Part shown: positions 14,899-23,046 of the stretch, in pieces
Layout: the number at the start of each line of letters is the position of its first letter
How positions within the stretch are numbered: the stretch's first letter is position 1
DNA from: CAZRWH01 sp964603905
GTDB lineage: Bacteria > Patescibacteriota > Gracilibacteria > UBA1369 > UBA12470
Direction: 5' to 3'
Length of the DNA: 25,842 bases
Assembly (NCBI GenBank): GCA_964603905.1
Contig: CAZRWH010000018.1
Coordinates: 1-25,842, forward strand
Translations under genes and position numbers: made by a program
Notes under the pieces: generated by a model
What the model saw: the letters and a program-made list of their open reading frames with translations, nothing else
What the model was told of the DNA's origin: nothing
The model's database searches: none

Positions 14899-15060
14899 AT
14901 GAATACAAAACCAGCTTCAAACGAGGAAGTTCGCGACAACGACAAAGAAGAGAGGAAACCAAGAAGGTTCCTCACAGAAGAAGACGTGCCAGGACTACCA
15001 CCAGTACCAAACGAGGCTTTAGAATACTGGCTAGATGATCTGGACAAAGAACAAACGTAA
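14899..15060 (+). CDS. Small acidic protein downstream of the sigma-like gene
   Basis: A 53-aa ORF (MNTKPASNEEVRDNDKEE...), 11 nt after the sigma-like gene and just before its terminator, so it is very probably on the same transcript. It is rich in Glu and Asp, has a central RKPRRFL basic patch and VPGLPPVPNEALEYWLDDLD near the C-terminus. No family recognised. The position invites comparison with acidic RNA polymerase accessory tails or anti-sigma peptides, which is speculation. No Shine-Dalgarno sequence. Confidence 0.55.
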   Translation: MNTKPASNEEVRDNDKEERKPRRFLTEEDVPGLPPVPNEALEYWLDDLDKEQT

Positions 15061-15061
15061 A

Positions 15062-15790
15062 CTAAAGTTCTTTAGACCTTTGAAAGGCTGCTTCGGCAGC
15101 CTTTTTTAATGTCTCTCCCCATCCATCATCAGAAAGAACATTAAGAGCCGCTTCAGTTGTTCCACCTTTCGATGCAACACGAGAAATCATGACTGCAGGA
15201 TCCTCGCCTTTCGCAGCTTCAAGAGAGCCTTCAATAAGCCCATCAACAGCTTTACGAACAATCGCCGGATCAAACCCCATCTCAACACCTTTATCAATCA
15301 GAGGTCGCATAAATTCATACAAATAAGCAGGTCCAGAACCGGTCAAAGCTGTCATCTTGTCAATTTCGTCATCATTCGCCACTTCAATCGCAACACCAAA
15401 GCTTTCAAGTAGTTCACGAACAAACTCCTTTTCATCTTCTGTAACCAACTCACTCGCAACCCAAGAGCTCACGCTTTTCCCATTCGCAGCTCCAAGATTC
15501 GGCATCACGCGCACAGCCCGGCCAGGCAAATCCGCCAAAGGCACACCAGCCATAATCGAAATCACAAGTTTATCACCAAAATCAACACTCATATCACGAT
15601 AAGTCTGAGGTTTAACCGCCAAAATCACGGTATCACAAGCCTCAACAAGACCTTCAACCGAAGACGCCAATTCCAATCCAAGAGCTTCAACTTTGGATGA
15701 GTCCAAATCAAATCCAACCGTAATCATCCCAGAACTGCGCACAATCGCACCTCCCATATTTCCGCATCCGATTATTCCTATTTTGTTCAT
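15062..15790 (-). CDS. proC: Pyrroline-5-carboxylate reductase
   Basis: A 242-aa enzyme that reduces pyrroline-5-carboxylate to proline with NAD(P)H, the last step of proline synthesis. The N-terminal Rossmann motif is IGIIGCGNMGGAI (residues 4-16), with VILAVKPQ following. The dimerisation domain carries the family signature (DKMTALTGSGPAYLYEF ... ASKGGTTEAAL). It is slightly shorter than the usual 260-270 aa. It is third in proB-proA-proC and separated from proA by 57 bp that contain a 7-bp-period repeat. Its 3' end is shared with the antisense terminator of the convergent operon, which ends one base away (15060/15062). Confidence 0.95.
   Translation of the reverse strand: MNKIGIIGCGNMGGAIVRSSGMITVGFDLDSSKVEALGLELASSVEGLVEACDTVILAVKPQTYRDMSVDFGDKLVISIMAGVPLADLPGRAVRVMPNLGAANGKSVSSWVASELVTEDEKEFVRELLESFGVAIEVANDDEIDKMTALTGSGPAYLYEFMRPLIDKGVEMGFDPAIVRKAVDGLIEGSLEAAKGEDPAVMISRVASKGGTTEAALNVLSDDGWGETLKKAAEAAFQRSKEL
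15083..15107 (+). terminator. UUCG-tetraloop terminator for the + strand operon, inside antisense proC
   Basis: AAAGGCTGC (15083-15091), tetraloop TTCG (15092-15095), GCAGCCTTT (15096-15104), then more T to 15107. A C-G closed UUCG loop is exceptionally stable. It lies 23 bp after the stop of the small acidic ORF. On the other strand the same bases encode LKKAAEAAF near the ProC C-terminus. Confidence 0.8.
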
Positions 15791-15803
15791 ATTATTTTTA
15801 TTA

Positions 15804-15831
15804 GTCGCGAATCGCAGGTCGCGAGTCGCAA
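15804..15831. repeat. Short repeat with 7/14-bp period upstream of proC
   Basis: Two near-identical 14-bp units lie head to tail: GTCGCGAATCGCAG (15804-15817) and GTCGCGAGTCGCAA (15818-15831). Each is built of two 7-bp units starting TCGC. This short GC-rich block lies in an AT-rich gap between the proA stop and the proC start. Confidence 0.62.
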
Positions 15832-15847
15832 GTTTATATAATTACAA

Positions 15848-17092
15848 CTACCTAGCCAAGTAATCCGCACTTACCTGCCATTTATAAGTCGTAAGCTCTC
15901 CTATCCCCATTGGCCCACGGGCATGAAGTTTTTGAGTGCTGATACCAATCTCTGCACCGAGTCCAAACACTCCACCATCAGTAAATCGTGTAGAGGCATT
16001 AACGTAAACCGCAGCCGCATCAACACGTTCCAAGAACTCACGTGCATTTTCAGCATTGTCAGTCAAAATCGCCTCAGAGTGCTTAGAACTATATTTGGTA
16101 ATATGTGCTATTGCCGAATCGAGAGAGTCCACAATTTTCACAGACATTTGCATTGAGAGAAACTCTTTACCAAAGTCCTCAGGTGAAGCTGCAGCAACCC
16201 AGTCTTGATTGTATTTAGCCAATATAAATTCCAAAGACTCATTATCAGCATAAATTTTCACCTCATGCTGCTCCAGCTCAGGCAAAACTGCACCTAGAAA
16301 GTCTTCCATCACATCTTTATGCAAAATCAAAGTATCAAGTGCATTGCAAACAGAAACACGCTGAGTTTTCGCATTCACAATAACTTCGACTGCACGTGAA
16401 ATATTTACTTCGCTATCAACATAGGTATGAACAACACCCGCACCTGTTTCGATCACAGGCACACGAGAATTTTCACGAACCATATCGATAAGCCCTCGCC
16501 CACCTCGTGGAATAATCACGTCAATGTATTCATCAGCTCGAAGCATCTCTGCAACAAGCTCACGTTCAACTCCAAGAATAGATACAGAATCAACATCCAA
16601 ATCAGCCTCAGACAAAGCCGCGTTAATCAAATCTTCGAAAACCTTATTTGTTTCATAAGCCGCAGATCCTCCTCTAAGAACCGCAACATTTCCAGATTTA
16701 ATACAAAGAGCTGCAACATCAATAGTTACATTTGGCCGAGCCTCATAAACAATGCCTATAACACCAAGAGGCACAGACACTTTTTTCAAATTTAAACCAG
16801 ATGCATCACGCTCTTCAAGAATACGACCAAGAGGGTCATCCATCTCTTGAATTTCAACAAGACTATCTGCAATCCCTTGAATCCGCCCCTCATCAAGCTT
16901 AAGCCGATCATAAAGAGGATTCCCATGGTCCATCTTCTTCAAATCTTTTTCGTTACCAGTCAAAATAAGCTCCATATTGTTTTCAAGCTGGCCTTTTAAG
17001 GCTACAAGAAATTCATTTCGCTTCTCAAGAGGTTCGTTTTTAAGTTTTTGAGCAGCATCCGCTGCATTCTTCAAGATTTCTGTAAGCTCCAT
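15848..17092 (-). CDS. proA: Gamma-glutamyl phosphate reductase
   Basis: A 414-aa aldehyde-dehydrogenase-superfamily enzyme that reduces glutamyl-5-phosphate to glutamate semialdehyde, the second proline step. Visible are KKVSVPLGVIGIVYEARPNVT (about 103-123), GNVAVLRGGSAAYETN, IPRGGRGL, the catalytic cysteine C249 in AKTQRVSVCNALDT, and the C-terminal TDGGVFGLGAEIGISTQKLHARGPMG signature. ATG 17092 (MELTEILKNA) gives the normal family length. The longer frame from 17161 begins inside proB and translates the repeat spacer, so it is rejected. It lies 43 bp after proB and is probably co-transcribed, since ProB and ProA act in sequence on an unstable intermediate. Confidence 0.95.
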   Translation of the reverse strand: MELTEILKNAADAAQKLKNEPLEKRNEFLVALKGQLENNMELILTGNEKDLKKMDHGNPLYDRLKLDEGRIQGIADSLVEIQEMDDPLGRILEERDASGLNLKKVSVPLGVIGIVYEARPNVTIDVAALCIKSGNVAVLRGGSAAYETNKVFEDLINAALSEADLDVDSVSILGVERELVAEMLRADEYIDVIIPRGGRGLIDMVRENSRVPVIETGAGVVHTYVDSEVNISRAVEVIVNAKTQRVSVCNALDTLILHKDVMEDFLGAVLPELEQHEVKIYADNESLEFILAKYNQDWVAAASPEDFGKEFLSMQMSVKIVDSLDSAIAHITKYSSKHSEAILTDNAENAREFLERVDAAAVYVNASTRFTDGGVFGLGAEIGISTQKLHARGPMGIGELTTYKWQVSADYLAR

Positions 17093-17121
17093 AAGGTTAA
17101 ATTTAAATTTTAAAGTTTTTT

Positions 17122-17140
17122 CATATGTCTTATGTCTATA
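17122..17140. repeat. Short 7-bp repeat at the proB stop
   Basis: On the minus strand TATAGACATAAGACATATG starts at the proB stop (TAG 17138-17136) with AGACATA repeated at period 7. It matches the GACATAA/GACGTAA units after ilvE (2481-2504). Confidence 0.5.
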
Positions 17141-18380
17141 CCAACAAAATATTATCCACATGTATCACCTCTTTCTTACCGGTTTTTTTCGAGCTATCCA
17201 AAGCTTTTTTTAAATCTTCACTTGAGTAATTAGTAAGACCTATTGCTATATTCACTCCATTTTCACTATAAACATCAATCGTGTCACGCACCTCAAACTT
17301 GCCTTCAATGCTTTTAATCCCTGGTAAAAGCAAACTCTTCTTTGATAACAAAGCTTTAGCAGCCCCTTCATCAATAATGATTTTTCCAAAAGAAAGAGCT
17401 CCAGCATGAAGCCATTTTTTAAATCTGTTGAGCTGTTTTTTCTTAGCTAAAAATCTAGTACCTACAAAGTGCTCATCCAAAGCCGCGCCAAGCAAATTAC
17501 CGCGCCTTTTCCCATTAATTATAAATCCTTCAGCACCATATTGCGTCGCCATCTTAACAGCCTGAAGCTTCGTCAACATTCCACCCATCCCATGATCACT
17601 AATCGAATCCCCGCACATATCAAATATTTCCTCGTCGATGTCAGAAACCTCTTTGACAACCTGGGCACAAGTATTAGTTTTTGGATCACAATCAAAAAGA
17701 CCTGATACATTTGAACAAATCACAAGCTTTTGAGCCTCCATCGCAACTGCAATCAGTGCTGCAAGTTCATCATTATCACCAAAACGCAATTCCTTATCTG
17801 CAATAACATCATTTTCATTCACAATTGGAACAATTCCATTCGCCAAAGCCTCACTTATCACAGCTCTCATCGAAAGAAATCTTCGCCTCTCAGAGAAGTT
17901 ATGACGCTCAAGTAAAACCTGAGCAACCTTAAGCCCCTCCTTCGAGAAAAAATCAGCATAATAGTGCATCAAACGAGCCTGCCCAACAGAAGCAAGAACC
18001 TGCTTTCGAAGCACCTTGTCTTTGATGTTTTTTCCAGCAAAAATCTCCTTACCCGCACCCATCGCACCACTACTCACAAGAACCACTTTCCACCCATTGC
18101 GCCAAAGTTCAGAAATATCCTTGGCATATCTCTTTAGGACACTTAGGTCAAGATCGTGATCTTCATCGAGAAGGACTTGAGTCCCAACTTTCACAACAAT
18201 AACGCCTTTTGTGCGATTTTGTGACAAAAAGTCAGCAACAGCCTGTCTAGGAATCCGGAAAGACTTCCCTATCTTTTTGGCCTCTATTTTACCCTGCCTA
18301 ATATAAAGATAAAGAGTCCTAACTTTTATACCGAGTCTATCAGCAGCCTCCTCGGTAGAGAGAAAATCATTAACTGTCAT
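17136..18380 (-). CDS. proB: Glutamate 5-kinase fused to an N-terminal MerR/excisionase-type HTH
   Basis: A 414-aa three-domain protein. Residues 5-54 form an HTH_17-type (excisionase/MerR superfamily) DNA-binding domain: FLSTEEAADRLGIKVRTLYLYI, then KIGKSFRIPRQAVADFL. Residues about 58-310 are the amino acid kinase domain that phosphorylates glutamate (VIVVKVGTQVL, VVLVSSGAMGAG, PIVNENDVIADKELRFGDND, GMGGMLTKLQAVKMA). Residues about 320-405 form a PUA domain (GKIIIDEGAAKAL ... GVNIAIGLTNYSS). Usual ProB proteins lack the HTH. ATG 18380 is preferred over TTG 18386. The promoter 20-50 bp upstream has two 10-bp direct repeats, an obvious candidate target. Proline feedback on the kinase could be transmitted to DNA binding; this is inference. 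Confidence 0.93.
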   Translation of the reverse strand: MTVNDFLSTEEAADRLGIKVRTLYLYIRQGKIEAKKIGKSFRIPRQAVADFLSQNRTKGVIVVKVGTQVLLDEDHDLDLSVLKRYAKDISELWRNGWKVVLVSSGAMGAGKEIFAGKNIKDKVLRKQVLASVGQARLMHYYADFFSKEGLKVAQVLLERHNFSERRRFLSMRAVISEALANGIVPIVNENDVIADKELRFGDNDELAALIAVAMEAQKLVICSNVSGLFDCDPKTNTCAQVVKEVSDIDEEIFDMCGDSISDHGMGGMLTKLQAVKMATQYGAEGFIINGKRRGNLLGAALDEHFVGTRFLAKKKQLNRFKKWLHAGALSFGKIIIDEGAAKALLSKKSLLLPGIKSIEGKFEVRDTIDVYSENGVNIAIGLTNYSSEDLKKALDSSKKTGKKEVIHVDNILLV

Positions 18381-18405
18381 TAGCAAATTTGTTAGTTACA
18401 AAAGA

Positions 18406-18434
18406 ATTATAGTGACAAATAGTGACATTATCAA
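18406..18434 (-). promoter_or_regulatory. proBAC promoter with tandem 10-bp repeat operator in the spacer
   Basis: On the minus strand TTGATA (18434-18429), exactly 17 bp, then TATAAT (18411-18406), with a predicted start near 18399 and ATG 18380. The spacer and -10 hold two head-to-tail 10-bp repeats, TGTCACTATT (18427-18418) and TGTCACTATA (18417-18408). One helical turn separates them, so both face the same side of the DNA. MerR-superfamily regulators typically act in this spacer, and the BldC branch binds direct repeats. Confidence 0.78.
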
Positions 18435-18519
18435 GGGCAAAAGCCGCGATCCAAGCAATCTACTCCACCACGACTAAACAAAAAATCAACTCCAAGTAGT
18501 ACTCACCACAACTGTTTTT

Positions 18520-21500
18520 ATGGTAAAAGATTCGCCTATGCCAACGAACACATTAGACAACCAGGAATTAGCAGTACAAACACCCGAGACGTCACCAGAT
18601 GTTATATCTCGGCAAACGCAAGAACGAGCATTAGCGGCAACCGAAACCGAAGAAACAGATAAGCTTTTAGAACACTTCTCGCTGCACAATCTAACAAGCA
18701 CAAGAGGATCAATACTTTACCAAGTTCAAAGTCACGACATAGAGATAGGAGGACGACACTGGGAAGACACCAAGATGCCACAGCCTTTAGAGCAAATCCC
18801 CGAACAAAAGCTGATCTTCAAGATACTACAGAACCCATTAAACGACATCAAAAGAATTAGACAAAGACAGTCGTTAATAGAATCACTTTATTCATTCCCC
18901 GGTCTAGACGCATCAGTCGAACAAAAACAAGGTTGCTACAATATCTGCGAAGGATTCGACTATATTTTCGCGCTAATACAAATCGACGAATATAACCGAT
19001 CAATGGCACTTTATTCGTACAAACACGGAAACCACCCAAGTGCCGAAGCAGCAGTCACTAGAGGCATCGAACTGATAAAAGAAGGAAAAGTATTTTTGGA
19101 GCAATTAATAGCTTCACTAGAAGAATCACAAAACCCATTCGTAAAAAAAGTTGTAGAAGAACTTAAGAACCTACTATCAACAATTTCAGGAATAACAAAA
19201 GAGTATATCGACGCAACGGACTACAGCGACCTAGAAAAAGAACTTGGACAAGCTGCACAAAAAGCAAAAAGCACGATAAAAAACGCCGGTGTATTCCTAG
19301 AGTTCGCCAAACTTGCACGAGATGAAGGCTATGGAAAAGCTGAATACGACCCAAACCAACCTTACACATACTCGCAAGGATGGAACCCTCTCCGCAAAAA
19401 AGAAGAGGAAGTCCTAAACGACTCCCCTGCCCCACATCAAACAGTTGTGTATTCAGGACCAAATCAATCCGGAAAATCACATAGCGGACTCAAGAGAGAA
19501 TTCATGATCCAAGCGCAAGCTCAGTCTTTTGGATACGGAGCATTTACAGAAGGAAATTTCGATATTCGCGACTCATTCCACTACATCGACAGAGCAACAA
19601 CAGACCACAGACACAACCTAAGCGCATTCGGAAAAGAAGTAGAAGGACGTAACAGAGCCATCGAGTCACTTGGAGAAAAACCTTTCATCTGCATCGATGA
19701 AGGATGGTCAACAACGTCAGAAACCGATCAGTACAAACTACTAGTCGGAGAAGTACTATTTTTAAGATCAAAAAGAGCAAAACTTCACTTAGCAACACAC
19801 AACGGAAAAGCTATTGCCCGGCTTCATGAACAAGACCAAGAAACAGGGGTTTACAACTTCCAAACAACAACAGACGAGAAAGGAGAACCTATATACTCAA
19901 GAAAACTAAGACAAGGCCCAGACGACTCAAACGCACTCGCAGTCGCAAGATACATCGGACTACCTCTAAACCTAGTAGACACCGCTGAAAAATACCTGTC
20001 TGGCGACGAAATAGAAGCAGTTCCACCAAAGGGCACATACCGAAAACTGAAAGAATACAAAGAAGCAAAACGAGAAAAACTCAAAGGAAAACCTGCCTCA
20101 CCTGCAGAATGCATCGGAATACTAAGACCAGGTGAATACCGTGAGGACAAAGCATCAAAAGTCCTTAGACTTCTCAGCGAAGACAATGACTTCAAAGTAC
20201 CACCTAAAGGATTGCCTAGAATCCAAGCACCAAACGTCAAAATCAGCGGATGGGAGCCAGGTGTAGAAAAAGGGGCAAGCAATTTTATATTTAGCGCATT
20301 AACAGAACTAAAAGCACCGAAGCCAAAACAAACTGTCGAACGAAGAGGAATGTTCACAGAACTTGCAAAGAACGATAAATATAGAGAAGTAGCAGAAATA
20401 ACAGAGATGGCCCTAAGACAGATCAAATTTCTAGAGAAGATGCAATACATAAGCCGACAATTAATGCAGTTCAATCTAAGCTTATGCCCATTCGAGCATC
20501 ACTCCCCTAGCGGAATAGACGGTATCGACGCTGCAATAACATTCCTAGAACTTAACGCAAAACTTCTAGGCGACGATTTTGCCCTAAAAAAAGAACTAGA
20601 AAAAGCAAGAACACTCAGAGAAGCTTACAGACTAGCGACAGACACCGTAGATTCCCGTTCAATCGACGAGATATGCGCAATTACTGACCGGATAGGATCA
20701 GAAGCAGTAAACGACCCAAAAATACGAGACCTATTCTTCAAAGTAGCAACAGATGAACCAGACGACGACAGATGGGAACCAGGAGTTTTAACAATAAGCA
20801 GACTAGAACAATACTTATGGTGGGCAAACGACAAAGATTGCATGCGAAAGTATGACGATGCTGATTACAAGAAATTACAACAATCTTCAAGAAAGTTCAC
20901 ACGAGGAACACAAAACGTCATACAAGACCCCGAACAGAAAAAAGCGGACATAAACAAAATAATCGAAAAATTCGGAGAAGATGAACCTGAAAAATGGAGC
21001 GACAAAATCACCGTTAATCGCGTTCGAGCTCTAAGAGACCGCATAATCCGACTCTTGAAGACTGACGGCTGGAATGAAGAGCTAAGACATTCTCACAGTG
21101 TATGTGGAGACACAATAATGGCTATGCTTGCAGCACAACGCGAGCTACAAATCGACGACCCTCAAATATGCGCACTTGCCGGAAAAGAACAAAGCCAAAG
21201 TAGCATATACAACTATCTACACGACGAAGCCAGCGAAGCAACAAGATCGTGGTATCTTAACCAGAAAATACCACCAATCACAATTTTCGAAGCGGACCTA
21301 GCCTCAACAAGACCTGAAATCAAAAAACTTCTTGATTTTCACATAAAACAAGAGTCAAACGACCCGCTCTGGAGTCGTGACCGAGAAAACGACTGGGTAG
21401 GATCAAAAATCTACACAGCATTGGTAGTAGACATCCTAGCCGATCCGGAAGACCATGTACGCAAGTTAATCGACCTTTTACGAAGCTATGAAGCCGTACA

Positions 21501-23046
21501 CCTACACCAACTCGCAAACTACCTAGAAGAAGTGACCATCCGCAGCTTTTTCCGAACACCTTTGCACATATCCGCAACTGACGACAAAGCGAGAAGAAGA
21601 CATAGCGCCTACGACGGGGAAAAAGACGAACCTGTAGATTTTTCATCCGTGCCACTAATCCACGGACCAACATTGGTTAAAAGAATTCAAGACATATTCG
21701 AACGCCAAGCTGGAAAATCTTACAAAAAAGTCCAAGAGCTATCAAAAAGAGGAGCACTCCTCAGAGCACAATTTGCAGACGCTGAACAGGCGCAGCAAGT
21801 ACAAGAAATAGTTCGAGTATACAAAGCCATGACAACCAGTGATTTTGCAAGAGTAGCTGACTCAAACCGAAATTCAGTTGGGTCTATAATCACCAACTTC
21901 TACTTCCTAAAAAAAGGAAAAGCAAATAGATATCACCAAAAACTATCAAAAAACAGCAGATACCACAAACAATATATTTCACGCCTCAACCGAGACAATG
22001 TATTCGAGATACTCCAAGAATTTATCGAAAACGAAATAAAAGGCTCACCAGAGTTAGAAAAAGCTCTCGAATTCGACAGACAAATGAGGCAAATCGGAGA
22101 AGAGGCACTACAAATCGCAAGAAAAGAGTCCATCAAGATAGGCAAAGAACACGAATTACCAGCCGTTCTAAGAGGCGATGTCAGCCACCTAGCCTACAAA
22201 CTACAACAACGAATTAGACAAACAACAGGTCTAGAAGTAGAAAGAGGCCCGTACACACAATCAATCAGAGGCACACTTTACGGAATAAACGGAATTTTCC
22301 TCATGGGACACACCATCGCAAAAGACCAACATCCACCTGTTAAATTCAATGATACGGGGGAATTCAGCATGCCTGGAATGTGGAGCCTTGGAATGGAGAA
22401 AGAAAAACAAGTTCCAAACACATTAGCTTTCGCCCCAAATGAAAGAGTCAAAATACTCTCAGGACCTAACATGGGCGGAAAAACCCACCTAGAAAAAGCT
22501 TTGGACTTGGGAATCCCTTGGGCACTTGCAACAGGACACGCCCCAACATCAGAACCGGCAACAATGCCACTTACAGACAGAGTTGTCTATCTAGACCGCG
22601 TAACCAGTCGCGAAGACATCGACCTAGGTGCATTTGGAAACGAAGCAGGAAAATGGGCTACCTACATGCAAGAACATACAGCTAGGCCAGAAGGACAAGA
22701 TTTAACAGTACTGGGAGTTGTAGACGAGGCATTTTCAACAACTTCACCGAAATACCAAAACGCACTAACTTACTCCCTCGCAGTAGAATCAATCAAACGA
22801 GGCGACAGGGTCATACTTGCCGGACATACACATGAAGCGTTTAACAGGCTTCTAACAGAACATGGAGACCACGTCGAAGCTCATCATTTCACATGGCACT
22901 TCGACGAATCAGTAGAAGAAGGTGAAGAACGAATAGTCCTAGATCACAAACTAGAACCAGGACACGCAGAATCAAGAGGAGTCGATGTCGCAGAAGCACT
23001 TGGACTACACCCAGATATTATTAAGTTTGCAAGGTTGGTTAACTAA
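18520..23046 (+). CDS. Giant tandem MutS-like protein with two ABC-type ATPase modules
   Basis: A 1508-aa protein. Module A has a MutS core-like helical region (ILQNPLNDIKRIRQRQSLIESL near residues 106-127) and an ATPase with Walker A GPNQSGKS (313-320), Walker B FICIDEG (D393/E394) and a terminal histidine H427. Module B spans the rest: long helical segments (about 640-1250), then Walker A GPNMGGKT (1315-1322), Walker B LGVVDEAF (D1402/E1403) and H1436. Both sites keep their key residues. No mismatch-recognition domain I is recognisable, so mismatch repair is doubtful; MutS2-like or other DNA-structure roles are possible. Normal MutS proteins are dimers with two composite sites, which this chain may mimic alone. 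The start could be ATG 18520 or 18538. It overlaps the convergent methyltransferase by 8 bp. Confidence 0.88.
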   Translation: MVKDSPMPTNTLDNQELAVQTPETSPDVISRQTQERALAATETEETDKLLEHFSLHNLTSTRGSILYQVQSHDIEIGGRHWEDTKMPQPLEQIPEQKLIFKILQNPLNDIKRIRQRQSLIESLYSFPGLDASVEQKQGCYNICEGFDYIFALIQIDEYNRSMALYSYKHGNHPSAEAAVTRGIELIKEGKVFLEQLIASLEESQNPFVKKVVEELKNLLSTISGITKEYIDATDYSDLEKELGQAAQKAKSTIKNAGVFLEFAKLARDEGYGKAEYDPNQPYTYSQGWNPLRKKEEEVLNDSPAPHQTVVYSGPNQSGKSHSGLKREFMIQAQAQSFGYGAFTEGNFDIRDSFHYIDRATTDHRHNLSAFGKEVEGRNRAIESLGEKPFICIDEGWSTTSETDQYKLLVGEVLFLRSKRAKLHLATHNGKAIARLHEQDQETGVYNFQTTTDEKGEPIYSRKLRQGPDDSNALAVARYIGLPLNLVDTAEKYLSGDEIEAVPPKGTYRKLKEYKEAKREKLKGKPASPAECIGILRPGEYREDKASKVLRLLSEDNDFKVPPKGLPRIQAPNVKISGWEPGVEKGASNFIFSALTELKAPKPKQTVERRGMFTELAKNDKYREVAEITEMALRQIKFLEKMQYISRQLMQFNLSLCPFEHHSPSGIDGIDAAITFLELNAKLLGDDFALKKELEKARTLREAYRLATDTVDSRSIDEICAITDRIGSEAVNDPKIRDLFFKVATDEPDDDRWEPGVLTISRLEQYLWWANDKDCMRKYDDADYKKLQQSSRKFTRGTQNVIQDPEQKKADINKIIEKFGEDEPEKWSDKITVNRVRALRDRIIRLLKTDGWNEELRHSHSVCGDTIMAMLAAQRELQIDDPQICALAGKEQSQSSIYNYLHDEASEATRSWYLNQKIPPITIFEADLASTRPEIKKLLDFHIKQESNDPLWSRDRENDWVGSKIYTALVVDILADPEDHVRKLIDLLRSYEAVHLHQLANYLEEVTIRSFFRTPLHISATDDKARRRHSAYDGEKDEPVDFSSVPLIHGPTLVKRIQDIFERQAGKSYKKVQELSKRGALLRAQFADAEQAQQVQEIVRVYKAMTTSDFARVADSNRNSVGSIITNFYFLKKGKANRYHQKLSKNSRYHKQYISRLNRDNVFEILQEFIENEIKGSPELEKALEFDRQMRQIGEEALQIARKESIKIGKEHELPAVLRGDVSHLAYKLQQRIRQTTGLEVERGPYTQSIRGTLYGINGIFLMGHTIAKDQHPPVKFNDTGEFSMPGMWSLGMEKEKQVPNTLAFAPNERVKILSGPNMGGKTHLEKALDLGIPWALATGHAPTSEPATMPLTDRVVYLDRVTSREDIDLGAFGNEAGKWATYMQEHTARPEGQDLTVLGVVDEAFSTTSPKYQNALTYSLAVESIKRGDRVILAGHTHEAFNRLLTEHGDHVEAHHFTWHFDESVEEGEERIVLDHKLEPGHAESRGVDVAEALGLHPDIIKFARLVN

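Noticed and set aside
17093..17161. N-terminal extension of ProA overlapping proB
   Set aside because: It would start inside proB and read a repeat spacer; ATG 17092 gives normal family length.
19851..20474. 207-codon minus-strand frame
   Set aside because: Antisense shadow of the tandem MutS-like gene, Ser/Leu/Phe-rich without domain features.
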